This document shows positions 1-7,036 of a DNA stretch of 15,117 nucleotides, in pieces. The notes below the pieces were generated by a model. It saw only the letters and a program-made list of their open reading frames with translations, did no database searches and was not told where the DNA came from. This DNA comes from an uncultured Actinomyces sp. (GTDB lineage Bacteria; Actinomycetota; Actinomycetes; Actinomycetales; Actinomycetaceae). Within the stretch, counting starts at the first letter, position 1; the number at the start of each line of letters is the position of its first letter. The stretch spans positions 1 to 15,117 of the forward strand of contig USPB01000020.1 of NCBI GenBank assembly GCA_900556405.1. Direction: 5' to 3'. The position numbers and the translations under genes were made by a program.

Positions 1-5
1 GCATC

Positions 6-752
6 GTGAAGCTCGTTGCCTTTGATCTCGATGACACCCTGGCGCCCTCGAAGTCGCCGTTGCCCGCCCGCATGGACGTCGCGCTGCGTTCCCTGCTCGA
101 CCACGTGGAGGTGTGCATCATTTCCGGTGGTCAGATGGGGCAGTTCCGCACCCAGGTGCTGGACAACCTGAACGCCACGGACGAGGAGCTCGCGCGCCTG
201 CACCTGATGCCCACGTGCGGCACTCGCTACTACCGCTACGAGGATGGCGCGTGGGTTGAGCGTTACGCCCACGACCTGGATCCCGAGGTCGCTGCCCGCG
301 CGGTTGCCTCGCTCGAGCGTCACGCGCGTGAGCTCGGCCTGTGGGAGTCCAATCCGTGGGGCAACATCATCGAAGACCGTGGCTCGCAGATCACCTTCTC
401 TGCTCTTGGCCAGGAGGCGCCGCTCGATGCGAAGCGCGCCTGGGATCCTGATGGCGCCAAGAAGGCGGCTCTGCGCGACGCAGTTCAGCCCGACGTCCCT
501 GAGCTTGACGTTCGCGGCGGTGGCTCGACCTCGGTCGACATCACGACGCGTGGCATCGACAAGGCGTACGGCATGGGCAAGCTCGTCGAGGAAACGGGAA
601 TTCCCGCCTCCGAGATGCTCTTCATCGGTGATCGCCTGGATCCGGAAGGCAACGACTATCCGGTCAAGGCCGCCGGCTACGCAACGCGCGCCGTGAGCGG
701 ATGGGAAGAGTGCGTGGATGTCATCGACGAGATCGTCGCATCCATGAGCTGA
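6..752 (+). CDS. HAD-IIB family hydrolase, phosphomannomutase-like
   Basis: This is a 248-residue cytosolic HAD-superfamily protein. Motif I (DLDDT, nucleophile D7 and acid/base D9) lies at the N-terminus. Motif II is S40 in IISGG, motif III is K186, and motif IV is GDRLDPEGND at 208-217. The cap region between motifs II and III (about 70-180) places it in the C2B (IIB) group. The segment RGSQITFSALGQ followed by GGSTSVDITTRGIDKAYG resembles eukaryotic-type phosphomannomutase and its bacterial relatives. A sugar-phosphate mutase or phosphatase role is therefore likely, but the substrate cannot be read from sequence. The GTG start lies 5 nt from the window edge. It gives the usual short lead into motif I, although an upstream start outside the window cannot be excluded. 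A strong hairpin follows the stop. Confidence 0.82.
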   Translation: MKLVAFDLDDTLAPSKSPLPARMDVALRSLLDHVEVCIISGGQMGQFRTQVLDNLNATDEELARLHLMPTCGTRYYRYEDGAWVERYAHDLDPEVAARAVASLERHARELGLWESNPWGNIIEDRGSQITFSALGQEAPLDAKRAWDPDGAKKAALRDAVQPDVPELDVRGGGSTSVDITTRGIDKAYGMGKLVEETGIPASEMLFIGDRLDPEGNDYPVKAAGYATRAVSGWEECVDVIDEIVASMS

Positions 753-770
753 ACCGTCGGACATACGACG

Positions 771-812
771 ACGAGGCCGGGGCTGGGCAACCAGCTCCGG
801 CCTCGTTTCGTT
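771..812. terminator. Intrinsic terminator between convergent genes
   Basis: A 16-bp stem (771-786 with 791-806, one G-T wobble, GCAA tetraloop) is followed on the plus strand by TTCGTT. It ends the HAD gene 18 nt after its stop. Because the stem is nearly symmetric, it may also stop minus-strand transcripts from the RNA methyltransferase gene. A second, smaller repeat (817-823 with 831-837, 7 bp) lies closer to that gene but has no U-tract in the minus direction. Confidence 0.85.
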
Positions 813-855
813 GTCCAGCGGCGGTCGCGGCGCCGCTCGGGCGAGGGACTACATG

Positions 856-1728
856 TTACTGCGCGCCGATGCCCCTGGTGGCCCAGAAGACGACGGCGGA
901 TGCGGCCGCGACGTTGAGCGAGTCGACACCGTGGTCCATGGGGATTTTGACGGTGTAGTCGGAGGCCGCGATGGTGCGACGCCCGAGCCCGTCACCCTCG
1001 GTGCCCATGACCATCGCGAGGCGCGCGTCGGGGCCTTGGAGCGCGGGCAGTGAGGAAAAGTCGTCGAGGGACACGGAATCGTCGGACAGAGCCAGGGAGG
1101 CTACGGTGAAACCGGCCTCCTGGAGGGTGGCGATGTCCCCTGGCCACGATTCGAGTCGGGTCCATGGGACCTGGAAGACGGTTCCCATGGAGACGCGCAC
1201 GGATCGCCGGTAGAGGGGGTCGGCGCACTGCGGGGTGACCAGGACGGCATCCACGCCGAGCGCGGCGGCGGAGCGGAAAGCTGCGCCCACGTTCGTGTGG
1301 TCGACGAGGTTTTCGAGGACGACGACGCGGCGAGCGGGCTGGCCGCCGCGCGCGGTGGCGAGTAGCTCGTCCAGGGAGGGCAGGATCGGGCGCTGCATGG
1401 CGGCCAGGGCACCGCGGTGCAGGTGGAAGCCCGTCATCTGTTCCAGGACGTCTTCGTCGGCGACGAAGACTGGAACCTGCGCGCCATCGGGTGCGCCCGT
1501 CGCTTCTGAGATGAGCGCTTCGAGCGTGGGCAGCCAGCGCTTGGACATGAGGAAGGAGCGCGGGTGGTGGCCCGCGCGGATGGCGCGTTCGATGACGTTC
1601 GCGGATTCGGCCATGTACAGGCCGCGTTCCGGCTCGATCTTGGAACGAAGCTTGACGTCTTTGAGGCGCGTGTAGTCGTCCAAGCGCGGGTCTGCAGTCA
1701 GATCCGCGCTGGTCAGTTCGATGATCAT
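856..1728 (-). CDS. TrmH/SpoU family RNA 2'-O-ribose methyltransferase
   Basis: The 290-aa protein has the two-part layout of TrmH-type SPOUT enzymes. An N-terminal substrate-binding region (about 1-125) contains KLRSK and LYMAES, as in rRNA-type members. A C-terminal knotted methyltransferase domain (about 133-285) follows. Motif 1 is NLVDHTNVGAAFR (140-152, with N146 and R152). Motif 2 is around DPLYRRSVRVSMG (170-182). Motif 3 combines MGTEGDGL (241-248) and SLNVAAASAV (270-279), which form the S-adenosylmethionine knot. It probably methylates a ribose in 23S rRNA or tRNA; the target nucleotide cannot be read from sequence. The ATG lies 7 nt after the pyrD stop. Its GAGGA ribosome binding site (1733-1737) overlaps that stop, which suggests an operon with translational coupling. 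Confidence 0.9.
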   Translation of the reverse strand: MIIELTSADLTADPRLDDYTRLKDVKLRSKIEPERGLYMAESANVIERAIRAGHHPRSFLMSKRWLPTLEALISEATGAPDGAQVPVFVADEDVLEQMTGFHLHRGALAAMQRPILPSLDELLATARGGQPARRVVVLENLVDHTNVGAAFRSAAALGVDAVLVTPQCADPLYRRSVRVSMGTVFQVPWTRLESWPGDIATLQEAGFTVASLALSDDSVSLDDFSSLPALQGPDARLAMVMGTEGDGLGRRTIAASDYTVKIPMDHGVDSLNVAAASAVVFWATRGIGAQ

Positions 1729-1735
1729 GGCGTCC

Positions 1736-2800
1736 TCAGGCGCGCTGGAGGGCGCGAGAAACCTCGCCCGGCCAGGACGGGCCCTCGAAGATGAAGGCGG
1801 AGAAGGCCTCGACCAGGTCGGCGCCCGCTCCGATCATGCGCAGCGCGTCCTCGGGCGAGGAGATACCGCCGGTTCCGATGAGGATCTGTTCCTCGTCGAG
1901 GTGGCGAGCCACCAGGGAGACGACCTCGAGCGCGCGGGGCAGCAGCGGAGCGCCGGAGACGCCACCCTCGCCCAGGTCGTGGTTGATCGTCGTGTTCGTC
2001 GCGACGACACCTGCCAGGCCGAGCTCCTTCGTCAGCTCGACGACGGCGACGATGTCCTCATCGGCGAGATCGGGGGCAATCTTGACGAACAGGGGCATGA
2101 CGCGGTCGGGGGCCCCTGCCTCGCAGCCGCGGCGGGCTGCCTGCAGGATTGGGCGCAGGTGATCGACCGACTGCAGGTCACGCAGTCCGGGCGTGTTGGG
2201 GGAGGAGACGTTGACGACGACGAAGTCAACCCAGTGGGCCAACGTCTTCGCGCAGTACTCGTAGTCGGCCGGGGCATCCTCCTCGGAGGTCACCTTGTTC
2301 TTGCCGATGTTGGCGCCCACGATGGCGGCGCGGCCCGCGGACGTCGAGCGCAGCTCGCGCAGCTTGTCCGCGGCTGCGTCCGCGCCAGCGTTGTTGAAGC
2401 CCATACGGTTGCGCAGGCCGCGCTCTTCCATGAGGCGCCACAGACGCGGGGCGTCGTTGCCAGGTTGGGGACGCGGGGTGACGGTTCCGATTTCGACGAA
2501 GGCGTAGCCGAGGGCACACATGCCGAGCACGGCCTGCGCGTCCTTGTCCATCCCGGCCGCGAGGCCCAGACGCGAGGGCAGACGGCGCTGTCCCAGCGTC
2601 AGGGGGACCTCGACTCCGTTAGCCATCCGGGTGGGGCTGTGGTGGGGATCGAGGTAGCCCAGTGTGGCGCGCATGAGTCCGCGCGTCGGGGCGAATCGGC
2701 CGGCCAGAGAAATTGCTCCCAGACCCAGGTGGTGTGCATCTTCCGGGTCGGAACGTGAGATGAAGTGTGTGAAAGCCCAGTTGTACGCGCGTCGGATCAT
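1736..2800 (-). CDS. pyrD: Quinone-dependent (class 2) dihydroorotate dehydrogenase
   Basis: PyrD oxidises dihydroorotate to orotate in pyrimidine synthesis, passing electrons through FMN to membrane quinones. The 354-aa length and N-terminal helical extension (about 1-45) mark the membrane-associated class 2. FMN and substrate residues are in place: AAGMDKDA at 81-88, GFNNAG at 134-139, VGANIGKNK at 161-169, and NVSSPNTPGLR at 197-207. In the last motif the second serine (S200) aligns with the class 2 catalytic base, S175 of E. coli. K240, TNTT at 268-271 and the FMN phosphate loop GTGGISS (309-315) also fit. No other pyr gene is nearby. It sits between an unknown gene and the RNA methyltransferase gene. 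A quinone-linked enzyme implies some respiratory quinone pool in this organism. Confidence 0.96.
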   Translation of the reverse strand: MIRRAYNWAFTHFISRSDPEDAHHLGLGAISLAGRFAPTRGLMRATLGYLDPHHSPTRMANGVEVPLTLGQRRLPSRLGLAAGMDKDAQAVLGMCALGYAFVEIGTVTPRPQPGNDAPRLWRLMEERGLRNRMGFNNAGADAAADKLRELRSTSAGRAAIVGANIGKNKVTSEEDAPADYEYCAKTLAHWVDFVVVNVSSPNTPGLRDLQSVDHLRPILQAARRGCEAGAPDRVMPLFVKIAPDLADEDIVAVVELTKELGLAGVVATNTTINHDLGEGGVSGAPLLPRALEVVSLVARHLDEEQILIGTGGISSPEDALRMIGAGADLVEAFSAFIFEGPSWPGEVSRALQRA

Positions 2801-2807
2801 GCTTCCT

Positions 2808-2813
2808 AGGATA
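2808..2813 (-). promoter_or_regulatory. Putative -10 box of pyrD (possible leaderless start)
   Basis: TATCCT on the minus strand ends 7 nt before the pyrD ATG, the spacing expected if transcription begins at or next to the start codon. The intervening AGGA could act as a ribosome binding site for transcripts coming from the upstream gene, but it stands unusually close to the ATG. The box lies only 6 nt after the stop of the upstream gene, so pyrD may have its own promoter as well as read-through. No clear -35 box is visible. Confidence 0.4.
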
Positions 2814-2818
2814 GTTGA

Positions 2819-3373
2819 TCAGTCCCACCATGCCCACCACCACCGCGTGGATGATCCGTCTCGAACGAGCAGGCGCATTTCGTCGGGCGGGATCGCCTCC
2901 TCGCCAAGCCCGAGGACCGTGGCAAGCGTGAGCCAGTGCTGGTAGCTCGGATAACGCTCGTCGTCGATGGGGGCGCCGGTGTGTGCGATGATTGCCGACT
3001 CGGGGACGAGCACAGTGTCGATGCTGACGCGTTCGTCTCGGCGAGGGGCACGGATGACGTATCCCTCGAGGCTCAGTCCGTCGATGCGCGAGGCGGCGCG
3101 CAGCAGGTCAATGATCCGAGGAGCGTTGTTCTGTCTATCGTCGCGTGCATCCTTCGGCAGGAGCGAGGCGAGGCGCCGCGCATCCGTGCCCGTGAGGTCA
3201 GCGAAACGCGCGTAATCTCCCAGGTCCCACCCATCGCACAGGTAGGGGGCGAGGAGAGTGGCAATTCCTCGGTCGTCGAGCCAGTGGGCGGGGCCGTACA
3301 TGCCCTCCGGGGCAGGCTCGTCATCCTCACATCCGATAGCGCAGGCGGGCAGCAGTGTGGTCGTCGTGTGCAT
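2819..3373 (-). CDS. Hypothetical protein with a Trp-rich C-terminus
   Basis: I do not recognise this family. The 184-aa product is soluble, with no membrane segment or signal peptide. Its central part is acidic (EDDEPAPEG, RIDGLSLEGYVIRAPRRDERVS), and it ends in WWWAWWD. Codon third positions are strongly G/C, so it is a real gene. The reading frame continues upstream to 3586. I chose the ATG at 3373 because AGAAGGA stands 6 nt before it, and the extra N-terminus would be Pro/Gly-rich translation of a repeat array. It ends 18 nt before pyrD and is probably co-transcribed with it. The terminal TGG codons form a small (TGG) tract that could come from slippage. Confidence 0.75.
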   Translation of the reverse strand: MHTTTTLLPACAIGCEDDEPAPEGMYGPAHWLDDRGIATLLAPYLCDGWDLGDYARFADLTGTDARRLASLLPKDARDDRQNNAPRIIDLLRAASRIDGLSLEGYVIRAPRRDERVSIDTVLVPESAIIAHTGAPIDDERYPSYQHWLTLATVLGLGEEAIPPDEMRLLVRDGSSTRWWWAWWD

Positions 3374-3466
3374 GATGCATCCTTCTCGTCGTTGTCGGGG
3401 CGCCGATGCTCCGACACGACCAGGATGACCCGCGAGAGGAGGTGGAATCCAGCGCGACGGTGGCCC

Positions 3467-3563
3467 CTGTGGATACAGGTTCGGCCGCGACGGACCCTGT
3501 GGATAAGACGCGTCGGCCCCGCCACCATGTGGATGGGGCGGGGCCGACGGGGTCTGTGGATTA
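3467..3563 (+). repeat. Array of four TGTGGAT repeats (DnaA-box-like)
   Basis: TGTGGATNN occurs four times in one orientation: 3468-3476 (ends AC), 3498-3506 (ends AA), 3528-3536 (ends GG) and 3555-3563 (ends TA). Copy-to-copy spacing is 30, 30 and 27 nt. The second copy is exactly the complement of the DnaA box TTATCCACA; the others keep the ATCCACA core. Three copies are preceded by a shared (G/C)CGACGG segment (near 3453, 3487 and 3544). The first copy also lies in a short inverted repeat (CCTGT/ACAGG, 3466-3479). The last copy overlaps the stop of the DUF3043 gene. DnaA binding is an inference. Confidence 0.6.
3511..3549 (-). terminator. GC-rich hairpin after the DUF3043 gene
   Basis: A perfect 13-bp inverted repeat (3511-3523 with 3537-3549) and a 13-nt loop begin 12 nt after the stop of the minus-strand DUF3043 gene. 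Only a weak U-containing stretch follows in the minus direction (CGTCTTATCC), so termination may be partial. The third TGTGGAT repeat lies in the loop. Confidence 0.6.
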
Positions 3564-4181
3564 CTTCGGGAACTGCCCGCGGTCAACCTGGGGGCGCGGC
3601 GAGCGCCAGCGACGCGGCATGATCATGCGGGAGAAGGTGTAGTACCCGGTGCCGGAGGGAATGTCGTCGCGCGGGTGTGCTTGCGCAAATGTGCGCTTGA
3701 CCTTGCGCCACACGAGGAAGGACTCGACTGCGGTGATGATGAAGGAGCCGTACATGAGGATCGAGGATCCGTAGAGCAGGTAGGCCTGGTACTGCAGCGG
3801 GATCTTGTTGCCGAGCATCGAGAGCAACATGATGAGGATGATGGAGACCATCATGACGGCGAGGATCCACTCCGAGAAGGAGTGTCGTGCGTCCACGTAG
3901 TCGCGCACGAAGCGACGGGCGGTGCCCTTATCGCGGGCCGGCAGGTACCTCTCTTCGCCGGTCACCAGCGCGCGCTGTTCAGCGTCGAAGCGCGCGTTGC
4001 GCGCGGCGCGTGCGGCACGTTTGGCTTCCTTGCGGTCCTTGGGAACCAGCGGGTGGATGCGGGCGGCCTCGGCGTCCTTACGCTTGGGCGTGGGGCGGCC
4101 TTTTTTGCCGCCGGGCGTCGTTGAGACTGGCTCAACGTGCATCGAGGTCTCGTCGTTGTTGTTCTTGCTTCGTCCAAACAC
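3561..4181 (-). CDS. DUF3043 domain membrane protein
   Basis: The 206-aa protein matches the actinobacterial DUF3043 family. It has a basic N-terminus containing KKGRPTPKRKDAEAA (26-40), a charged Arg/Ala-rich helix (50-72), then the family segment FVRDYVDARHSFSEW (91-105). Two predicted transmembrane helices follow (about 105-125 and 132-155), and the C-terminal tail is basic. The function is unknown; it is an integral membrane protein with a long cytoplasmic or coiled N-terminal part. The start is GTG at 4181, with no ribosome binding site but a -10-like TAGCCT 6 nt upstream. It is transcribed divergently from the M20 dipeptidase gene. From memory, the M. tuberculosis relative Rv2206 also lies beside a glycerate kinase and an ErpA gene. 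Confidence 0.88.
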   Translation of the reverse strand: MFGRSKNNNDETSMHVEPVSTTPGGKKGRPTPKRKDAEAARIHPLVPKDRKEAKRAARAARNARFDAEQRALVTGEERYLPARDKGTARRFVRDYVDARHSFSEWILAVMMVSIILIMLLSMLGNKIPLQYQAYLLYGSSILMYGSFIITAVESFLVWRKVKRTFAQAHPRDDIPSGTGYYTFSRMIMPRRWRSPRPQVDRGQFPK

Positions 4182-4187
4182 GGTTCA

Positions 4188-4193
4188 AGGCTA
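4188..4193 (-). promoter_or_regulatory. Putative -10 box of the DUF3043 gene (leaderless)
   Basis: TAGCCT on the minus strand ends 6 nt before the GTG start. There is no Shine-Dalgarno sequence between them, so a leaderless mRNA is plausible. No convincing -35 box is visible. Confidence 0.4.
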
Positions 4194-4227
4194 GCGGATA
4201 GCCTGCCCGCCTCGCACTCCCATGGTC

Positions 4228-4233
4228 TACCCT
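4228..4233 (+). promoter_or_regulatory. Putative -10 box of the M20 dipeptidase gene (leaderless)
   Basis: TACCCT ends 6 nt before the ATG at 4240, with no Shine-Dalgarno sequence in between. Together with the minus-strand box at 4188-4193 it makes a compact divergent promoter pair inside 58 nt. Confidence 0.4.
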
Positions 4234-4239
4234 GGTCGT

Positions 4240-5613
4240 ATGGCTGATACTTCACACACATTGTCGTCGTCCGTTTTGAGGGAACGCCTGGAGGCTGCTT
4301 TCCCGTCTCTGCTGGAGGAACTCACGCAGCTCGTTGCGATTCCGTCGGTCTCGTCGGATCCTGCGCACGCCGCCGACGTGGAGCGCAGCGCTGAGCATAT
4401 TCGCGAGCGTTTCGCTTCCCTTGGCCTGGACGCCAAGGTCCTGCGCGAAACCGCCGCGGATGGGACCGAGGGCAAGCCCGCGCTCGTTGCGCATTCGCCC
4501 CGCATTGAGGGCGCCCCGACCGTTCTGCTCTATGCCCACCACGACGTCCAGCCGGTGGGCGAGCTGAGCCGTTGGAGCTTGGATCCCTACAAGGCGGAGG
4601 TTCGTGGCGACCGCATTTACGGTCGCGGTTCTTCCGATGATGGCGCCGGCATCACGGTGCATCTGGGTTCCCTGTCGATCCTCGGCGAGGACCTGCCGGT
4701 CAACGTCGTCGTGTTCATCGAGGGCGAGGAAGAGATCGGTTCTCCCTCGTTCACGGCGTTCCTCGATGCTCACAAGGATGAGCTTGCCGCCGACGTCATC
4801 GTCGTGACGGATTCGTCGAACTGGAAGGTGGGTGAGCCCGCCGTCACCTCGACGCTGCGCGGCAACGCGATCGTGACCGTCGACGTGACCGTTGCGGACC
4901 ACGCGGTGCACTCGGGCGCCTTCGGTGGGCCGCTGCTCGATTCCGTCGCGGTCTCCTCGATGCTGATTGCCTCGCTCTTCGACGAGAAGGGTGATGTCGC
5001 GGTCCCGGGCCTGGGCGGTTCGGATCACGCGGACGTGGATTGGCCGGAGGAGGAGCTGCGCGCTGCGGCCGGTATGGTCGAGGGCCTGCAGTTGGCGGGT
5101 TCGGGCGACATCGCCGCCCGCATGTGGACCAAGCCGTCGATCTCGGTGATCGGTTTTGACGCGCGTCCCGTTTCTAACGCCTCGAACACGATTGCCCCGC
5201 ACACGCGTTTCCGCCTGTCGATGCGCACGGTCCCCGGCGTCGATCCCGTCGAGGCCCAGACCAAGCTCGTCGACTACCTGCTCGCTCACGCGCCCTTCGG
5301 TGCGCGCGTCGAGGTCACGGCCGAGGATGCGGGTGCCGGCTACCAGGCTGACATGGATTCCCCCGTGACGAAGGCGCTGCACGAGTCCCTTACCGAGGCC
5401 TGGGGCGTTCCCTCGGTCAATATCGGCGTGGGCGGCTCGATTCCGTTCATCTCGGACTTCCAGCGCATCTTCCCTGACGCGCAGGTCGTCGTCACCGGCG
5501 TCGAGGATCCGCTGACGAACGCTCACTCAGAGGATGAGTCGCAGTCGATTTCCGACCTGAAGGCCGCAATCCTCGCCGAGGCGCTTCTGCTGACGCGCGT
5601 GGCGTCCCTGTGA
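4240..5613 (+). CDS. M20 family dipeptidase (metallopeptidase)
   Basis: This 457-aa cytosolic di-zinc peptidase probably hydrolyses dipeptides or short peptides. The M20 metal and catalytic residues are visible. H100 and D102 are in YAHHDVQP, the bridging aspartate D133 is in YGRGSSDDG, and base E164 and metal ligand E165 are in EGEEEIGS. D191 is in VVTDSSNW and H429 is in TNAHSEDE. H224 in VHSGAFGG belongs to the inserted dimerisation domain (about 205-330). The family usually has SDDKG where this protein has SDDGAG, a small deviation. The ATG at 4240 is preferred over the upstream GTG-type start at 4222 because the -10-like TACCCT lies exactly 6 nt before it. The last 4 nt overlap the next gene. 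Confidence 0.93.
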   Translation: MADTSHTLSSSVLRERLEAAFPSLLEELTQLVAIPSVSSDPAHAADVERSAEHIRERFASLGLDAKVLRETAADGTEGKPALVAHSPRIEGAPTVLLYAHHDVQPVGELSRWSLDPYKAEVRGDRIYGRGSSDDGAGITVHLGSLSILGEDLPVNVVVFIEGEEEIGSPSFTAFLDAHKDELAADVIVVTDSSNWKVGEPAVTSTLRGNAIVTVDVTVADHAVHSGAFGGPLLDSVAVSSMLIASLFDEKGDVAVPGLGGSDHADVDWPEEELRAAAGMVEGLQLAGSGDIAARMWTKPSISVIGFDARPVSNASNTIAPHTRFRLSMRTVPGVDPVEAQTKLVDYLLAHAPFGARVEVTAEDAGAGYQADMDSPVTKALHESLTEAWGVPSVNIGVGGSIPFISDFQRIFPDAQVVVTGVEDPLTNAHSEDESQSISDLKAAILAEALLLTRVASL

Positions 5614-6578
5614 GTCGTGTTGTTGTCGCCGGTCGGTGGGACGGGGGTATTCCCGCCTTGCCGACCGGCGATGCGCTTGCTGCAATCGGACGGGGCGTTC
5701 TGACCGGCGCCCCCAGCTCGACGGTGGTAACGCTTCCCGTCGGGAGTGGACCAACCTTCGACGAGGCCGTGGCTGGGCTGCGCTCCCAGGCCTCGTTCGT
5801 GCGCGTGCCCACTGATGCTTCCTCGTCGCGCGAGGCAGGCGAACGCGTGGCGGACTCGCTTCGCAACGGCGGCACCGTGATCGTCGAAGGCGGGCACAAC
5901 TCCTTGCCCGATTGCGGCGTCGGTTTCCTGGAAGGCCTCCTGTGCGCCCCGAGCATTGACCCGAGGCAGCCTGAGACACTCGCAGATGCGCTGACGCGCG
6001 CCCAGGGCCTCGTCGCTGATGCGAGCGTCGATCTTGTGTGCGCGGCGTCCACCGCGCGTCCACTGCTGGGCCTCGACTCGGTCCTTGCGGTCGCACCCGA
6101 TCTGGAGCCGGTCGAGAACCAAGACACCGCCCTCACTGCTGCCCTGACGCAGGCGTTTGCGCATCGTCCGCTGGGGCGACGCCAGCTTTTAGAGGGCCAG
6201 GACGTTCACCCGGCGCGCCAGCGCGGCTCTGGTGCCGGCGGCGGCGTGGGAGCCGTCATTGCTGCGATTGGTGGGCGCATCGTCTCCACCGGCGATCTCC
6301 TGTCCCAGTTGCTCGATCTGGACGACATCATGGAGGGCTGCGACCTCCTGATCGTCGCCGAGCCCGAGCTGTCCTCACCGCTGCTCGCCGAGTCCACGCT
6401 CGAGCGCGTGACGAGTGCCGCTGCGGCGCATGCCCTACCCGTCGTTGCTATCACACGCAGGTCCAGCCTCTCGCATTTTGAGAAGGCCGAATGGGGGCTT
6501 CACGGTGTGTTCGAGACGGAGGGATCCGTCACGCTCGAAGACGCCGGACGGCGCGTCGCACGCACCTGGTTACGCTGA
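5610..6578 (+). CDS. Glycerate-kinase-family protein, degenerate
   Basis: The 322-aa product resembles glycerate kinase (GlxK/GarK type, PF02595), which phosphorylates glycerate with ATP. The best matches are the glycine-rich GSGAGGGVG (206-214; family form GAGAAGGLG) and the following region through DIMEGCDLLIVAEPEL (239-254). Two hallmarks are missing. The N-terminal DSFKGSL segment is replaced by RWDGGIPALPTG (9-20), and the TGEG..D..T signature is replaced by VAEPELSSPLL. It is also shorter than the usual 370-380 residues. Glycerate kinase activity is therefore doubtful, and a regulatory or altered role is possible. GTG at 5610 overlaps the dipeptidase stop by 4 nt, which indicates translational coupling. 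Rv2205c of M. tuberculosis is, from memory, the counterpart in this neighbourhood. Confidence 0.72.
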   Translation: MSRVVVAGRWDGGIPALPTGDALAAIGRGVLTGAPSSTVVTLPVGSGPTFDEAVAGLRSQASFVRVPTDASSSREAGERVADSLRNGGTVIVEGGHNSLPDCGVGFLEGLLCAPSIDPRQPETLADALTRAQGLVADASVDLVCAASTARPLLGLDSVLAVAPDLEPVENQDTALTAALTQAFAHRPLGRRQLLEGQDVHPARQRGSGAGGGVGAVIAAIGGRIVSTGDLLSQLLDLDDIMEGCDLLIVAEPELSSPLLAESTLERVTSAAAAHALPVVAITRRSSLSHFEKAEWGLHGVFETEGSVTLEDAGRRVARTWLR

Positions 6579-6663
6579 GCGCGCACCCCAGCCGTGGCGC
6601 GTGGTCCGCGCGGGGGAGTAGTGTGTCAAGCGAATACGTCTATCCGTTACGAAAAGGAGCATC

Positions 6664-7017
6664 ATGTCCGAGTCCGCAACTCAGGCTCCCACCCACGAGG
6701 TTATCCTCACCGACGTCGCAGCTGCGAAGGTGAAGAGCCTCCTTGAGCAGGAGGGCCGCGACGACCTGCGCCTGCGCATCGCCGTTCAGCCCGGTGGCTG
6801 CTCCGGCCTCATCTACCAGCTCTACTTCGATGATCGCACCCTCGATGGCGACGCGATTCGCTCCTTCGACGGCGTTGAGGTCGTCGTCGATCGTATGAGC
6901 GTTCCCTACCTGAGCGGTGCCACGATCGACTTCGCCGACACCATTGAGCGCCAGGGCTTCACCATCGACAACCCGAACGCCCAGAACACCTGCGCCTGCG
7001 GCGAATCCTTCCACTGA
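6664..7017 (+). CDS. erpA: Iron-sulfur cluster insertion protein ErpA (A-type carrier, HesB/IscA family)
   Basis: The 117-aa protein carries Fe-S clusters to apo-enzymes. The three cluster-binding cysteines of A-type carriers are present: C46 in PGGCSGLIY, and C110 and C112 in the C-terminal CAC. The conserved DFADTIERQGFTIDNPNAQNTC run fits ErpA/HesB closely. The start is supported by AAGGAG at 6654-6659, 4 nt before the ATG. The 85-nt gap from the preceding gene has no convincing terminator. TAGTGT (6619-6624) could be a -10 box, but I see no good -35. The FKBP gene starts 19 nt downstream, so the two may be co-transcribed. Confidence 0.95.
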   Translation: MSESATQAPTHEVILTDVAAAKVKSLLEQEGRDDLRLRIAVQPGGCSGLIYQLYFDDRTLDGDAIRSFDGVEVVVDRMSVPYLSGATIDFADTIERQGFTIDNPNAQNTCACGESFH

Positions 7018-7036
7018 GCCGAAAGAACACTTTTCC

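Noticed and set aside
3374..3586. N-terminal extension of the unknown protein with YPQGP repeats
   Set aside because: The extension overlaps the 3' end of the DUF3043 gene and runs through the hairpin and TGTGGAT repeats. A good ribosome binding site supports the start at 3373, so the peptide repeats are probably a by-product of the DNA repeats.
4252..5526. A 424-codon open frame on the minus strand opposite the M20 dipeptidase
   Set aside because: It is a compositional shadow of a GC-rich gene. The plus-strand frame has all M20 motifs, while this frame reads as low-complexity Arg/Gly/Asp-rich sequence with no recognisable domain. The same applies to long antisense frames opposite pyrD, the FKBP gene and the phosphofructokinase gene.
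6579..6663. GCGCG/CGCGC hairpin between the glycerate-kinase-family gene and erpA as a terminator
   Set aside because: The arms are only 5 bp, there is no U-tract, and the alternating GC sequence gives such pairings by chance.
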